Source: Marinobacter sp. (lineage in GTDB: Bacteria; Pseudomonadota; Gammaproteobacteria; Pseudomonadales; Oleiphilaceae). From it: a stretch of DNA of 62,788 nt. Each line of letters begins with the position of its first letter. Position 1 is the stretch's first letter. The notes beneath the pieces were generated by a model. It was not told where the DNA came from. It saw nothing but the letters and a program-made list of their open reading frames with translations, and made no database searches. The translations under genes were made by a program, and so were the position numbers. Shown one piece after another: positions 17,114 to 29,654 of the stretch. The DNA lies in the NCBI GenBank assembly GCA_022014155.1, contig JAKLLS010000005.1, positions 1-62,788 of the forward strand. Direction: 5' to 3'.

Positions 17114-17866
17114 ATGGATAAAGCCCTATACATCGGAATGTCTGGCGCCAAGCAGAACATGCTGGCCCAGCGTGCCCATGCCAATAACCTGGCGAACGTC
17201 AGCACCACGGGTTTCAAGAAAGACTTTGCCCAGGCCCGCAGTATGGCGGTGTTTGGTGAGCATCACCCGACACGAGCCTATGCCATGACCGAACGACCGG
17301 GGACAGACCTGTCCGCCGGCGCCCTGATGGAAACCGGCCGTAAACTGGACGTTGCCGTTGAAGGTGATGGCTGGCTGGCGGTGCAGAACCAGCGGGGTGA
17401 GGAGGTCTTCACCCGGTCCGGCAGTTTGCAGATTGATGTAAACGGACTGGTTCGCAACGCCAGCGGTGACATGGTCATGGGTAATGGTGGCCCGGTTGCC
17501 TTGCCGCCTTTTGACAACGTTCAGATCGGCGCCGACGGTACCGTCTCGATTATTCCCGTGGGTGGCCCGCCGGATCAGCTGGTGGAAGTGGACCGCCTGA
17601 AGCTGGTGAATCCTCCACCCGGTGCTCTTGAGAAAGGCGAGGACGGCTATATGCGCCGCAAGCCGGACCAGGCCCTGGATGGCCCTGAGCCGCCGGACGG
17701 AAATATGCGCGTGGCGTCAGGCTTTCTCGAAGGTTCCAATGTGAACGCCGTTGAGGAAATGATCGCCAACCTGCAACTGTCACGGCAGTACGAGATGCAG
17801 GTAAAGGTTATGAGCACCGCAAATGAAAATTCCGAGGCTTCGGCACGCCTGTTGCAGAACCTCTGA
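17114..17866 (+). CDS. flgF: Flagellar basal-body rod protein FlgF
   Basis: 250-residue proximal rod protein. The N-terminal motif RAHANNLANVSTTGFKKDFA (about residues 21-40) and C-terminal LEGSNVNAVEEMIANLQLSRQYEMQVKVM (about 204-232) are typical. The central part is FlgE/F/G-like with EGDGWLAVQNQRGEEVFTRSG. Its ribosome-binding site sits in a hairpin, and a sigma-54 promoter precedes it, so this gene probably opens a second transcription unit, flgFGHIJKL. Confidence 0.95.
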   Translation: MDKALYIGMSGAKQNMLAQRAHANNLANVSTTGFKKDFAQARSMAVFGEHHPTRAYAMTERPGTDLSAGALMETGRKLDVAVEGDGWLAVQNQRGEEVFTRSGSLQIDVNGLVRNASGDMVMGNGGPVALPPFDNVQIGADGTVSIIPVGGPPDQLVEVDRLKLVNPPPGALEKGEDGYMRRKPDQALDGPEPPDGNMRVASGFLEGSNVNAVEEMIANLQLSRQYEMQVKVMSTANENSEASARLLQNL

Positions 17867-17950
17867 TAAACCTTGAGCACAGTCGCCGGACGGGCAAAAA
17901 AGCGGCAAAACATGGCCGCCCGACAGAGCCCCCTGGCAAGGAGTAATACC

Positions 17951-18739
17951 ATGCATCCAGCACTTTGGGTCAGTAAAACCGGGTTAAGCGCGATGGACAC
18001 CAAGATGTCCACGATTTCCAACAACCTGGCGAACGTCAACACCACCGGCTTCAAACGGGACCGTGCGGTTTTCCAGGACCTGCTGTACCAGGTGAATCGA
18101 CAGCCTGGCGGTATGAGCACCGAAAATTCCGAACTGCCGTCCGGTCTTCAACTCGGTACTGGTGTGCGCGTGGTGGGTACTACCAAGCAGTTCTCCCAGG
18201 GCAACCTGGAAGTCACTGAGCAACCACTGGATCTTGCGGTTAACGGCCGTGGTTTTCTGCAGATCCTTCTGCCGGATGGCCAGATTGCCTACACCCGTGA
18301 TGGTCAGTTCCAGTTGAATGCCGATGGCGACATCGTCAATCCGGACGGGTACACGCTGGAGCCGAACATCAATGTGCCGGAAAACGCCACTAACATCACC
18401 ATTGGTAAGGACGGAACCGTGTCTGCCGTGGTGGATGATCAGGCGGCTCCGGTGAACCTGGGCGAGATTACCCTGGTGGACTTCATCAACCCCCAGGGGC
18501 TGCAGGCCATTGGTAACAACCTGTTCAAAGCGACCAATGCCAGCGGTGATCCGGCTGAAGGTGAGCCAGGCATCGGTGGGTTGGGCTCTCTGGAGCAGGG
18601 CATGATTGAGTCTTCCAACGTGGAAGTGGTTGAGGAACTGGTGAGCATGATTACCACCCAGCGTGCTTACGAAATGAATTCCAAGGTCGTGTCCTCCACC
18701 GACCAGATGCTGCAGTTTATTACGAACAACATCGGCTGA
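17951..18739 (+). CDS. flgG: Flagellar basal-body distal rod protein FlgG
   Basis: 262-residue distal rod protein, exactly the family length when started at ATG 17951 (MHPALWVSKTGLSAMDTKM), which has AAGGAG 10 bases before it. The open frame continues 26 codons upstream but that part looks non-coding. Motifs: SNNLANVNTTGFKRDRAVF (about 28-46) and ESSNVEVVEELVSMITTQRAYEMNSKV (about 220-246). Confidence 0.95.
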   Translation: MHPALWVSKTGLSAMDTKMSTISNNLANVNTTGFKRDRAVFQDLLYQVNRQPGGMSTENSELPSGLQLGTGVRVVGTTKQFSQGNLEVTEQPLDLAVNGRGFLQILLPDGQIAYTRDGQFQLNADGDIVNPDGYTLEPNINVPENATNITIGKDGTVSAVVDDQAAPVNLGEITLVDFINPQGLQAIGNNLFKATNASGDPAEGEPGIGGLGSLEQGMIESSNVEVVEELVSMITTQRAYEMNSKVVSSTDQMLQFITNNIG

Positions 18740-18794
18740 TCCGGTCGTCGCTTTTTGAGCGGATAGTTAATCGGATAGCTGAGGGGATTAAGAC

Positions 18795-19496
18795 ATGAAG
18801 CGCATCGCGATAACAGGTAGCAAAGCCCCGGCCCGCACCCTGGTGTTGGTAGGCATGCTGATCGTGCTGCAGGGATGCACAGCCATGAGTCGCCAAAGGG
18901 CCGTTCCGGATGATCCTGCGTATGCACCCGTCCGTGCCGAGGCGATGATGCAGCGTGATCCGGAATCCGGGGCCATCTTCCAGAGTAGCCGTAATCACAA
19001 TCTCTACGGAGATACCGTGGCGCTGAATGTGGGAGATGTTCTGACGGTGCAGCTCGAGGAGTCCACCAGGGCCAGCAAGAATGCGGAAACCAGCATTACC
19101 AAGGATCAGGAAATTTCCCTGCCGGAACCCTCAATCCTGGGGCTGACCAACCTGAATGTGGCAACGAATATCAATCAGGAACGGGACTTTGAAGGTCAGG
19201 CCGAAGCGGACCAGAGCAATAGCCTGGCGGGCAGTATCACCGTGACGGTGACCGAAGTTCTGCCCAATGGCGTGTTGCATATTCGCGGCGAGAAATGGCT
19301 GTCCCTGACCAACGGCGATGAATACATTCGCCTGACCGGTCTTGTTCGCCCCCAGGATATCGCACCGGACAACACCGTTGCCTCCAACCGTATTGCCAAT
19401 GCCCGTTTTGCCTATGGCGGTACGGGTGATTTCGATCAGGCTAACCAGATGGGCTGGCTGTCCCGTTTCTTTAACAGTGAGTGGTGGCCGTTATGA
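18795..19496 (+). CDS. flgH: Flagellar L-ring lipoprotein FlgH
   Basis: 233-residue outer-membrane ring lipoprotein. A lipoprotein signal with lipobox VLQGC (Cys28) is visible. The family regions [25 protein letters not shown] (about residues 75-99) and [32 protein letters not shown] (about 157-188) are intact, as is the C-terminal GWLSRFF. The stop overlaps the flgI start (ATGA). Confidence 0.96.
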   Translation: MKRIAITGSKAPARTLVLVGMLIVLQGCTAMSRQRAVPDDPAYAPVRAEAMMQRDPESGAIFQSSRNHNLYGDTVALNVGDVLTVQLEESTRASKNAETSITKDQEISLPEPSILGLTNLNVATNINQERDFEGQAEADQSNSLAGSITVTVTEVLPNGVLHIRGEKWLSLTNGDEYIRLTGLVRPQDIAPDNTVASNRIANARFAYGGTGDFDQANQMGWLSRFFNSEWWPL

Positions 19497-20590
19497 GGCT
19501 GATGCGGTTCTGGATTGTTGTTCTGGCCCTTTCCGTGGTGGCCTCGCCGGTGCTGGCGGACCGCCTGAAGGATCTGGCCCGAATCAAGGGTGTACGTAAC
19601 AACCAGCTGGTCGGGTACGGGCTGGTGGTGGGGCTCGATGGTACCGGTGACAAGGCGCCATTCACCAATCAGACCTTCCGCAACATGATGAACCAGTTTG
19701 GTATCACCTTGCCGGAAGGCGTTAACCCGAACCTGGCCAATGTGGCGGCGGTGACGGTCAGCGCCACCTTGCCGCCTTTTGCCAAGCCCGGTCAGGAAAT
19801 GGATATCACGGTTTCGTCTATTGGCAATGCCGACAGCCTCAGAGGCGGGACGCTGTTAATGACACCGCTGAAGGGCGCGGATGACCAGATATACGCTATG
19901 GCCCAGGGCAGCCTGGTGGTGGGTGGTTTTGGTGCCCAGGGGCAGGACGGTTCACGGATTACCGTGAACGTTCCGTCGGTTGGCCGTATTCCCAATGGCG
20001 CCACCATTGAGCGTGAGGTGCTTTCACCATTCAGCAAGGGTGACACCATCACGTTCAACCTGCTGCGTGCGGACTTCACGACGGCGCGCCGGGTGGTCGA
20101 GGCGATCAACGGCATGCTTGGTCCGGGGATGGCCTATGCCCACGATGCCACATCAGTGTCGGTGAAGGCGCCGAGAGATGCGGATCAGCGGGTCAGTTTC
20201 CTGTCGATTCTGGAGAACATCGAAGTGGATCCGGCTGACGATGCCGCCAAGGTGGTGATCAACAGCCGCACCGGAACCATCGTGGTTGGTCAGAACGTCA
20301 AGGTCAGCCCGGCAGCGGTCACCCATGGCAACCTGACGGTAACCATTGAAGAGAATCCGGACGTGGAGCAGCCCAATCCCTTTGCCGGCGGTGAAACCGC
20401 AATCGTGCCCAGATCCCAGATCGCTGTCACCGAGGACCCGGCACGGATGTTCCAGTTCGGCCCGGCAGTAACCCTTAACGAGATCGTCCAGGCGGTTAAC
20501 CAGGTGGGTGCGGCGCCAGGGGATGTGATGGCCGTTCTTGAAGCACTGAAACAGGCTGGCGCACTGCGTGCCGAGCTGATTGTGATTTAG
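19493..20590 (+). CDS. flgI: Flagellar P-ring protein FlgI
   Basis: 365-residue periplasmic P-ring subunit. A signal peptide ends near VLADRLKD. The diagnostic start of the mature protein, [32 protein letters not shown], and the C-terminal [32 protein letters not shown] are both present. ATG 19493 overlaps flgH by 4 bases; an in-frame GTG 12 bases upstream is less likely. Next gene flgJ begins 9 bases after the stop codon. Confidence 0.96.
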   Translation: MRLMRFWIVVLALSVVASPVLADRLKDLARIKGVRNNQLVGYGLVVGLDGTGDKAPFTNQTFRNMMNQFGITLPEGVNPNLANVAAVTVSATLPPFAKPGQEMDITVSSIGNADSLRGGTLLMTPLKGADDQIYAMAQGSLVVGGFGAQGQDGSRITVNVPSVGRIPNGATIEREVLSPFSKGDTITFNLLRADFTTARRVVEAINGMLGPGMAYAHDATSVSVKAPRDADQRVSFLSILENIEVDPADDAAKVVINSRTGTIVVGQNVKVSPAAVTHGNLTVTIEENPDVEQPNPFAGGETAIVPRSQIAVTEDPARMFQFGPAVTLNEIVQAVNQVGAAPGDVMAVLEALKQAGALRAELIVI

Positions 20591-20598
20591 GTGGCGTG

Positions 20599-21621
20599 AT
20601 GCAGGATTCCAGCGTTCAACAGGCCCGGATTTATACCGATTTCAGTGGTCTCAACGAGCTGAAAACCCAGGCCAGGACCGACAAGAAAGCGGCTCTGGCC
20701 GAGGTGGCTCGGCAGTTCGAGAGCCTGTTTTTGGGTGAAATGCTGAAGTCCATGCGTAAAGCCGGAGACGTGTTCTCTGAAGATAACTATCTGAACAGCA
20801 ACGAATCCCAGCACTACCGCGACATGTTCGATAACCAGCTCAGCCTGACGATGTCGGGGCAGGGCGGCGGCACAGGTCTGGCCGAAGCACTGGTTCGCCA
20901 GCTCAGTCGTCAGATTCCCGGTATGAGCGAGGCGAACGGGAAGCTGTCCAGCCATAAGGCGACGCTGGCGGATTACGACCGCAGCCTTCCGGTGTTGTCT
21001 GAAAAGCTCCCGGAGCAGGTGAAGGAAGTGGAGCGGATGGCTGCGGCTGAACCGGAAATGGCGGCCAGTGCTCCGGCCAAAGTCGAGGCGGCACTGTTGC
21101 CGCGGAACTTTACCAGCCCAGCCGAGTTTGTCCGGGAGCTACTGCCGGTTGCCAGGCGCGTGGCCGCCGAGAGCGGACTGGATCCTCGCGTGATGATTGC
21201 CCAGGCAGCGCTGGAAACCGGCTGGGGCAAGCACATGATCGAAGGTGAGGGCGATTCGCCCAGTTATAACCTGTTTGGTATCAAGGCCGACCAACGCTGG
21301 CAGGGCGATTCTGTCGACATCGCTACCACGGAATACCGGGAAGGTCTGCCAATGAGCGAGCGGGCGTCTTTCCGGGCGTACCCGGATTACGAATCCAGTT
21401 TCCGGGACTATGTGTCGTTCCTGGAGTCCAATCCCAGGTACCGGGATGTCCTGGCATCCGCCGATCAGCCTGAAGTGTTTGCACAGAAACTGCAGGACGC
21501 CGGCTACGCCACTGACCCGCAATACGGTGCCAAGATCCGCCGGATCATGAACGGCGATTCCCTGATGACAGTGTCCATGGGTAATGCAGGCTCCCCGGAC
21601 AATACAGAGGCTGAGGAGTAA
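20599..21621 (+). CDS. flgJ: Peptidoglycan hydrolase / rod cap FlgJ
   Basis: 340-residue bifunctional protein. The N-terminal rod-cap domain (about residues 25-105) contains AEVARQFESLFLGEMLKSMRKA. A linker (110-170) leads to a C-terminal glucosaminidase-type domain (about 175-335) that locally opens the peptidoglycan for the rod. The likely catalytic Glu206 lies in AQAALETGWGKHMI. A GTG codon directly before ATG 20599 could also serve as start. Starts 9 bases after flgI. Confidence 0.95.
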   Translation: MQDSSVQQARIYTDFSGLNELKTQARTDKKAALAEVARQFESLFLGEMLKSMRKAGDVFSEDNYLNSNESQHYRDMFDNQLSLTMSGQGGGTGLAEALVRQLSRQIPGMSEANGKLSSHKATLADYDRSLPVLSEKLPEQVKEVERMAAAEPEMAASAPAKVEAALLPRNFTSPAEFVRELLPVARRVAAESGLDPRVMIAQAALETGWGKHMIEGEGDSPSYNLFGIKADQRWQGDSVDIATTEYREGLPMSERASFRAYPDYESSFRDYVSFLESNPRYRDVLASADQPEVFAQKLQDAGYATDPQYGAKIRRIMNGDSLMTVSMGNAGSPDNTEAEE

Positions 21622-21626
21622 CGGTT

Positions 21627-23657
21627 ATGGCAGGGCTGATCAATATTGGTCTGACAGGCGTCCTTAGCCACCAGGCGGCGCTGAATACCACCGGCAATAA
21701 CATTACCAATGCCAATACACCCGGTTACAGCCGGCAGGAAGTGCAGTTTGAGACCCAGTCCGGGCAGCAAACCGGGGCTGGTACCATTGGCAGCGGGGTC
21801 AGCATCTCCAATATTCGACGCTTGGCCAATGAATTTCTGGTCCAGCAGGTGCGTGAAGACACCACCCTGAACGGTGAACAGCAAACACTGAACTCCGAGC
21901 TGTCGCGCCTCGACAACCTGCTTGGGGGAGAGACAACCGGGCTCAGCGGGGCCCTGAACAACTTCTTTGCGAGCCTGCAGAATGCGGCGGAAGATCCGGC
22001 ATCGTTGCCGCAACGCCAGCTTGTGCTGAGCGAGGCGCAGCAGATTGTGAACCGGTTCCAGGCCCTGAACCAGGAGTTCATTCAGCAGCGCGAGTCTGTA
22101 AAAACGCAGATGCAGCAAGGCGTGAAGGACGCCAACACTCTGTTGAAGAGTATTGCTGAGCTGAACCTGGCTATTTCCGAATCTCCGGGCCTTGCCCAGG
22201 GAAAGATGCCAAACGAATTGCTGGATAAGCGTGACGAGGCACTCCGGGAACTGTCGAATCTGGTCGGTATCAAGGTGACTCAGGCCGAGGGAAGTCAGGT
22301 CAATGTGGCATTGAATAATGGCCTGGCCCTGGTGGTTGGTAGCAATGCCGCGGAGTTCGGTACCCGTGAGAGTCCTTCGGAGCCAACCTCGCTGGAATTT
22401 ACCCTGACCAATGGCGGTCGCACCCTGGCGGTGGATGAGCAGATCAACGGCGGCAGGCTTGGCGGGTTGCGCCGATTCGAGGCCGAAGCGCTGAAGCCGG
22501 CTTTTGATGAACTGGGCCGCGTTGCCATTGCACTCGCGGACACCATGAACCATCAGCATGAGATTGGTCTGGATCTCGAGGGTGAGCTGGGTGGTCTGTT
22601 CTTCACCGACGTTAATAATATTGCGGCACAGCGAAGCCGGGTGGTGGCCAATGCCAACAACCTGGCGCCCAAGGATGCGCAACTGGCGGTTGAAATTACC
22701 GACAGCTCGCTGCTGGAATCGGGAAGCTGGTCCCTTCAGTTCAGCGGGGATGGTCGCAGTTACGAGCTGATTGAAAGCGAAACGGGAAAGATCGTGAATC
22801 AGGGCCGGTTACCGGACCCGGTCAATTCCGAAATCTCCATGCCGGGGTTCAACATCCGAATAGAGGGTGGCACCTTTAATCCCGGCGACAAGTACTTGAT
22901 CCAGCCGACGCGGCACGCCGCTGCCAACTTCGACCTTGAAGTGGAGCGGGAAGAAGACCTGGCGTTCGCCAGCCCCGTTCGTGCCGAGTCGGACCTGGGC
23001 AACAGCGGCACTGCGCAGATTAACCAGGGCAAGATGCTGAACGTCCGTAATCCGTTCACCAACGCCTTGCTACCCGGCTTTCGAACAGAAGGTGAGCTGA
23101 CCAACGGCCCCCTGGAAGTTCAGTTTGCTGACGATGGCGCGGGCAACCTTGTATTCAGTGTCTTTGACAACAACGGCGACGCCATTATTGCCGACAAACC
23201 CTACCAGAGCGGTATCTCCAACAAGCTGTTCAGTGAGGACCCCAGTGACGGTGCGGAGTACCAGGGCTTCCAGTTCGAGATTTCCGGTAATCCCGAAGTG
23301 GGTGACGTGTTCACCATCGACTTCAACCAGAACGGTGTGTCCGATAACCGCAACGCCGAGTTCCTGGCGGCGCTGGGCACGGCCAACACCATGAACAACG
23401 GTACCCAGAGCTTCACCGAAGGCTACGCCGGGGTGGTCGAGGCTGTCGGTGTAAAGACCCGCCAGAGCCAACTGGACAAGGATGCCAGCCAGACCTTGTT
23501 AGAGCAGTCCACCAATCAGCGGGAATCGGTGTCGGGCGTCAATCTCGATGAGGAAGCCGGTAAGCTCATTCAATACCAGGCTGCCTATAACGCCTCGGCC
23601 CAGGTTATGAGTGTGGCTCAGGATTTGTTTACGACACTGTTGCAGAGTTTCCGGTAA
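21627..23657 (+). CDS. flgK: Hook-filament junction protein 1 FlgK
   Basis: 676-residue hook-associated protein joining hook and filament. N-terminal axial motif ALNTTGNNITNANTPGYSRQEVQF (about residues 18-41) and C-terminal VSGVNLDEEAGKLIQYQAAYNASAQVMSVAQDLF (about 637-670) are diagnostic. The length is like the long Pseudomonas form rather than the ~550-residue enteric form, the difference being in the variable surface domain. Begins 5 bases after flgJ. Confidence 0.96.
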   Translation: MAGLINIGLTGVLSHQAALNTTGNNITNANTPGYSRQEVQFETQSGQQTGAGTIGSGVSISNIRRLANEFLVQQVREDTTLNGEQQTLNSELSRLDNLLGGETTGLSGALNNFFASLQNAAEDPASLPQRQLVLSEAQQIVNRFQALNQEFIQQRESVKTQMQQGVKDANTLLKSIAELNLAISESPGLAQGKMPNELLDKRDEALRELSNLVGIKVTQAEGSQVNVALNNGLALVVGSNAAEFGTRESPSEPTSLEFTLTNGGRTLAVDEQINGGRLGGLRRFEAEALKPAFDELGRVAIALADTMNHQHEIGLDLEGELGGLFFTDVNNIAAQRSRVVANANNLAPKDAQLAVEITDSSLLESGSWSLQFSGDGRSYELIESETGKIVNQGRLPDPVNSEISMPGFNIRIEGGTFNPGDKYLIQPTRHAAANFDLEVEREEDLAFASPVRAESDLGNSGTAQINQGKMLNVRNPFTNALLPGFRTEGELTNGPLEVQFADDGAGNLVFSVFDNNGDAIIADKPYQSGISNKLFSEDPSDGAEYQGFQFEISGNPEVGDVFTIDFNQNGVSDNRNAEFLAALGTANTMNNGTQSFTEGYAGVVEAVGVKTRQSQLDKDASQTLLEQSTNQRESVSGVNLDEEAGKLIQYQAAYNASAQVMSVAQDLFTTLLQSFR

Positions 23658-23672
23658 CAGGGGAGAGGTGAG

Positions 23673-24902
23673 ATGATCAGAATATCGTCACAGCAGGTTT
23701 TCTCGGGTGGCATCAACCGCCTCCAGGATCTTAATGTTGGTCTGAACAAAACCTCTGAGCAAATATCCACCGGCAAGCGGGTGAATCGGCCTTCCGATGA
23801 TCCCGTGGCGGCTGCCCGCATTCTCAAGCTCGATCAGGAGCTGGCACGCGTGGATACCTACCAGCGAAATGCCCAGTTGGCCGATAATCGCCTCAAGCAG
23901 GAAGAGAACGCCCTGGCCAGCTCTATTGATGTGATTCAGCGGGTGAGGGAACTGACAGTCCAGGCCGGGAACGGCTCGCTAAGTCCGAATGATCGTAACT
24001 CCATTGCCTCGGAGTTAAAGGAGCGGTTGGGGCAGCTGGCGACTATCGCCAACACCAAGGATGCCTCCGGCGAGTATATCTTCAGCGGATTTCAGGGCAA
24101 TCAACAGGCATTCACCCAGAACGTGTCCGGGGATTGGGTGTATCGCGGCGATGAAGGCCAGCGTGTGCTGGAGATCGATGACGGCGTCACCGTTGCGATC
24201 AGCGATCACGGCAAGGGCATCTATGTGGATGTGCAGGCAGCCGAGCCGACATTCTTTTCCGAGGCCTCGTCATCCAATACATCCGGAGCAAGGATCAGTT
24301 CCGGAATGGTGGTGGACCGCGCTGAATTCGATCTGGTGTATCCGGATGATATTTCGATATCCGTCGTTGATGACGGTGCGGGTGGCCTGGAAGTACAGGC
24401 CTTTAACCGGCGCACAAGTGATCCCCTGGTTGTGGATCCCGCTGCGTATACCAGTGGCGGAAGCTTTGAGGTGGCCGGTGCTCAGGTGGAGATCTTTGAT
24501 GCTGCCATTGGTGACGAGTTCACGTTGAAGACGGCCCAGAAACAGTCGGCGTTTACCTCCATTGAGAAACTGATCTATGGCCTTGAGAACATCGATAAGT
24601 CGGCACCTGGCGGCCAGGATGCCTACGATGACCTGATTGGCAATTCCCTGACCAATCTGGACTTTGCCCAGGAAAGCATTATTCAGAAACAGACCGAGTT
24701 GGGGGGGCGAATGAATGCGGTGGAATCTACTCAGTCTTTCCTGGAAGACTCTTCGGTTTACAGCAACGAAATTCGCTCCCAACTGCAGGATGTGGATTAT
24801 GCCGAAGCGATTAGCAACCTGAGTTTCCAGAGCTTTGTGTTGCAGGCCGCGCAGCAGTCATTTGCCCAGGTTTCGCGCCTGTCGTTGTTTGATCGTTTAT
24901 AA
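23673..24902 (+). CDS. flgL: Hook-filament junction protein 3 FlgL
   Basis: 409-residue flagellin-related junction protein. The N-terminal coiled region LNKTSEQISTGKRVNRPSDDPVAAARIL (about residues 27-54) and the C-terminal LQDVDYAEAISNLSFQSFVLQAAQQSFAQVSRLSLFDRL (last 39 residues) are the flagellin-like helices. Downstream of flgK by 15 bases. The flagellar run ends here; filament, regulatory (flgA, flgM, flgN) and export genes are not in the window. Confidence 0.95.
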   Translation: MIRISSQQVFSGGINRLQDLNVGLNKTSEQISTGKRVNRPSDDPVAAARILKLDQELARVDTYQRNAQLADNRLKQEENALASSIDVIQRVRELTVQAGNGSLSPNDRNSIASELKERLGQLATIANTKDASGEYIFSGFQGNQQAFTQNVSGDWVYRGDEGQRVLEIDDGVTVAISDHGKGIYVDVQAAEPTFFSEASSSNTSGARISSGMVVDRAEFDLVYPDDISISVVDDGAGGLEVQAFNRRTSDPLVVDPAAYTSGGSFEVAGAQVEIFDAAIGDEFTLKTAQKQSAFTSIEKLIYGLENIDKSAPGGQDAYDDLIGNSLTNLDFAQESIIQKQTELGGRMNAVESTQSFLEDSSVYSNEIRSQLQDVDYAEAISNLSFQSFVLQAAQQSFAQVSRLSLFDRL

Positions 24903-24940
24903 AAAAAGGCCGCTGGAACAAGGAAGTCCGGCGCTTGTTG

Positions 24941-24968
24941 TTGCTTTCAGAGTAAACCTCAGTATAAT
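24941..24968 (+). promoter_or_regulatory. Promoter of tRNA-Leu
   Basis: TTGCTT (24941-24946), a 16-base spacer and a perfect TATAAT (24963-24968) lie 17 bases before the tRNA. queA may be co-transcribed from it. Confidence 0.75.
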
Positions 24969-24985
24969 CCCCACCACTCTCCGAT

Positions 24986-25072
24986 GGCGGCGTGGTGAAA
25001 TTGGTAGACACGACGGATTCAAAATCCGTTGGGGTAAAACCCGTGGCGGTTCGAGTCCGCCCGCCGCTACCA
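24986..25072 (+). tRNA. tRNA-Leu (CAA)
   Basis: 87-base class II tRNA with encoded CCA. The D-loop TGGTGAAATTGGTAGAC, the anticodon arm ACGGA-TTCAAAA-TCCGT with anticodon CAA, a long variable arm (GGGGTAAAACCC) and the T-loop GGTTCGAGTCC are all present. The acceptor stem GGCGGCG pairs with CGCCGCT through a terminal G-U. Confidence 0.95.
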
Positions 25073-25113
25073 CTTACAAGCCGCTCAATGCGGTGTCGTG
25101 AACAGTCCATTCG

Positions 25114-27337
<2,224 letters not shown>

Positions 27338-27400
27338 CGACCTTCATTTAAGCAGGCCGAATTCACTTTGAACAGCTATCTGAAACCACGGAGATATTGA

Positions 27401-27763
27401 ATGAACACAATCAAGCTGCTTGTTGCTGCACTTATCGCCGCCATGCCGTCACTGGCGCTGGCACAGGATCCCGGTGCCCCGGGCATGGGCGTTATGGGTC
27501 AGGTTATCTTTTTCGCCGGCTTCATCCTGATTTTCTACTTCCTGATCTGGCGTCCGCAGTCCAAGCGTGCGAAAGAGCACAAGAACCTGATGTCCGGTCT
27601 GAATAAAGGTGATGAAGTGGTTACCTCCGGCGGTGTTGCCGGCCGCATCACCAAGGTGACTGACGATTTTATCGTGGTTGAAGTTGCCGAAAACGTTGAG
27701 ATCAAGGTTCAGAAAGTAGCCGTTGCTGCTGCCCTGCCTAAAGGCACCCTGAAAGATATCTGA
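27401..27763 (+). CDS. yajC: Preprotein translocase subunit YajC
   Basis: 120-residue inner-membrane protein of the SecDF-YajC complex. One membrane segment (about residues 30-48, VIFFAGFILIFYFLIWRPQ) is followed by the conserved block RPQSKRAKEHKNLMSGLNKGDEVVTSGGVAGRITKV (read in parts, about 46-81). An unusual feature is an additional hydrophobic N terminus ending ALAQDPG that resembles a cleavable signal peptide. Operon: queA-tgt-yajC-secD-secF. Confidence 0.96.
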   Translation: MNTIKLLVAALIAAMPSLALAQDPGAPGMGVMGQVIFFAGFILIFYFLIWRPQSKRAKEHKNLMSGLNKGDEVVTSGGVAGRITKVTDDFIVVEVAENVEIKVQKVAVAAALPKGTLKDI

Positions 27764-27782
27764 GCTGGCTAATAGGAACCCC

Positions 27783-29654
27783 ATGCTGAACAAGTACCCG
27801 CTCTGGAAAAACCTGATTATCCTGATTGCTCTGGTGATCGGGTTTGTCTATGCATTACCCAACCTGTTTCCTGACGATCACGCCGTACAGATTACCGGTG
27901 CAAGAAGCAGTACCGAGATAAATGAAAGGATCCTCAATCGCGCAGTTGAGGTCCTCCAGTCTGAAGGGATTGAGGTCAAAAGCAGTAGTCTGCGGGATCG
28001 TAACGGGTTGATCCGGGTACTGAATGGCGAGGATCAGCTTAAGGCACGCCCGATTGTGCAGAATGCCCTGGGTAGGGATTACCTCGTGGCCCTGAATATG
28101 GCGCCGTCCACGCCGGATTGGCTGCGTAGCCTCGGGGCAGGTCCGATGAAGCTGGGCCTGGATCTTCGCGGGGGCGTGCACTTCCTGCTGGAAGTGGATA
28201 TGGAAACCGCCGTGGAGCAGCGTCTTGAAGCCTTGTCTGGACAGATCAAGCGGGAGCTTCGGGACGAGCGGATTCGATACCGTGGTGGTGATCTGGAAGG
28301 CCGGGAAATCATCCTGAGTTTCCGTGACGAAGGCGCGCGCAGCGAAGCCTTTGCCCTGGTCCGTGATCAGTACAACCAGTTCCTGCTGGATGAGCAGACC
28401 GATGGTGAAGAATTCAAGCTGGTTCTGTCCCTGTCCGAGCAGGAAGTGAAGTCCATCCAGGACTACGCCCTGGAGCAGAACCTGACCACGATCCGGAACC
28501 GTGTAAACGAACTGGGTGTGGCAGAACCGCTGGTCCAGCGCCAGGGTTCAGATCGCATCATCGTTGAACTGCCAGGCGTTCAGGATACCGCGCAGGCGAA
28601 ACGTGTCCTGGGGGCGACAGCCAACCTGGAGTTCCGTCTGGAGGCAAGGCAGGATGCAGCGAGCGCGGAAACCGAGGTCTTCGGGTTCCGCGATCAGCCG
28701 CAACGTACTGCTCGTCTTGAACGGGAAGTTATCGTAACCGGTAACAATGTATCCAATGCCCAGCAGGCGTTTGATGAAAACGGACAGCCGCAGGTTAACA
28801 TCACCATGGATTCGGTGGGTGGCGACCTGATGAACCGGGCGACGCGCAATGCGATCAAGCGCCGGATGGCGGTGCTGTTTATCGAATATCGCACCGAGAC
28901 CGAGGATAAAGTGGTTGATGGTGAGATTCAGACGGTAGAAAACCGGGTCGTCGAGAAGGGCATTATCAGTCTCGCAACGATCCAGTCCGCTCTCGGCAGC
29001 AGCTTCCGTATCACCGGTCTGGACTCCATTCCGGAGGCATCGGAACTTGCCCTGTTGCTGCGGGCGGGCTCTTTGGCCGCGCCGATGTATTTCGTACAGG
29101 AGCGGACTATTGGTCCAAGCCTTGGTCAGAAGAACATCGATGCCGGCATGATGTCGGTGGCTCTGGGTTTTGCGCTGGTATTGATCTACATGGCGTTCTA
29201 CTACCGGGGCTTTGGTCTTATCGCCAACGTTGCTCTCACGCTTAACCTGATGATGTTGGTTGCCTGCATGTCGATCCTGTCCGCGACACTGACATTGCCG
29301 GGTATCGCCGGTATCGTTCTGACGGTCGGTATGGCGGTAGACGCCAACGTACTGATCTTTGAGCGTATCAGGGAAGAACTGAAAGCCGGGGTGCCCCCGC
29401 AGTCAGCGATTAACGCCGGTTATTCCAGGGCTTTTGTGTCCATTGTTGATGCCAACATCACGACGTTGTTGGTGGCGGTTATCCTGTTTGCCATGGGCTC
29501 CGGTCCGGTGAAAGGCTTCGCCGTCACTCTGTCTCTGGGTATTCTCACGTCGATGTTCTCGGGGCTGATGGTCAGCCGCAGCATCGTGAATTTCGTTTAC
29601 GGTGGTCGCAAGATTCAGAAGTTGTCGATCGGGGGGAAGCTGGCTAATGTCTGA
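27783..29654 (+). CDS. secD: Protein translocase subunit SecD
   Basis: 623-residue membrane protein that uses the proton gradient to help release exported proteins. The first membrane segment (residues 9-27) is followed by a large periplasmic domain. The D1 signature LGLDLRGGVHFLLEVD (about 122-137) is present. Five membrane segments follow near the C terminus (about 455-610), with GMAVDANVLIFERIREEL (about 518-535) as the D5-like motif. The stop overlaps the secF start by 8 bases. Confidence 0.97.
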   Translation: MLNKYPLWKNLIILIALVIGFVYALPNLFPDDHAVQITGARSSTEINERILNRAVEVLQSEGIEVKSSSLRDRNGLIRVLNGEDQLKARPIVQNALGRDYLVALNMAPSTPDWLRSLGAGPMKLGLDLRGGVHFLLEVDMETAVEQRLEALSGQIKRELRDERIRYRGGDLEGREIILSFRDEGARSEAFALVRDQYNQFLLDEQTDGEEFKLVLSLSEQEVKSIQDYALEQNLTTIRNRVNELGVAEPLVQRQGSDRIIVELPGVQDTAQAKRVLGATANLEFRLEARQDAASAETEVFGFRDQPQRTARLEREVIVTGNNVSNAQQAFDENGQPQVNITMDSVGGDLMNRATRNAIKRRMAVLFIEYRTETEDKVVDGEIQTVENRVVEKGIISLATIQSALGSSFRITGLDSIPEASELALLLRAGSLAAPMYFVQERTIGPSLGQKNIDAGMMSVALGFALVLIYMAFYYRGFGLIANVALTLNLMMLVACMSILSATLTLPGIAGIVLTVGMAVDANVLIFERIREELKAGVPPQSAINAGYSRAFVSIVDANITTLLVAVILFAMGSGPVKGFAVTLSLGILTSMFSGLMVSRSIVNFVYGGRKIQKLSIGGKLANV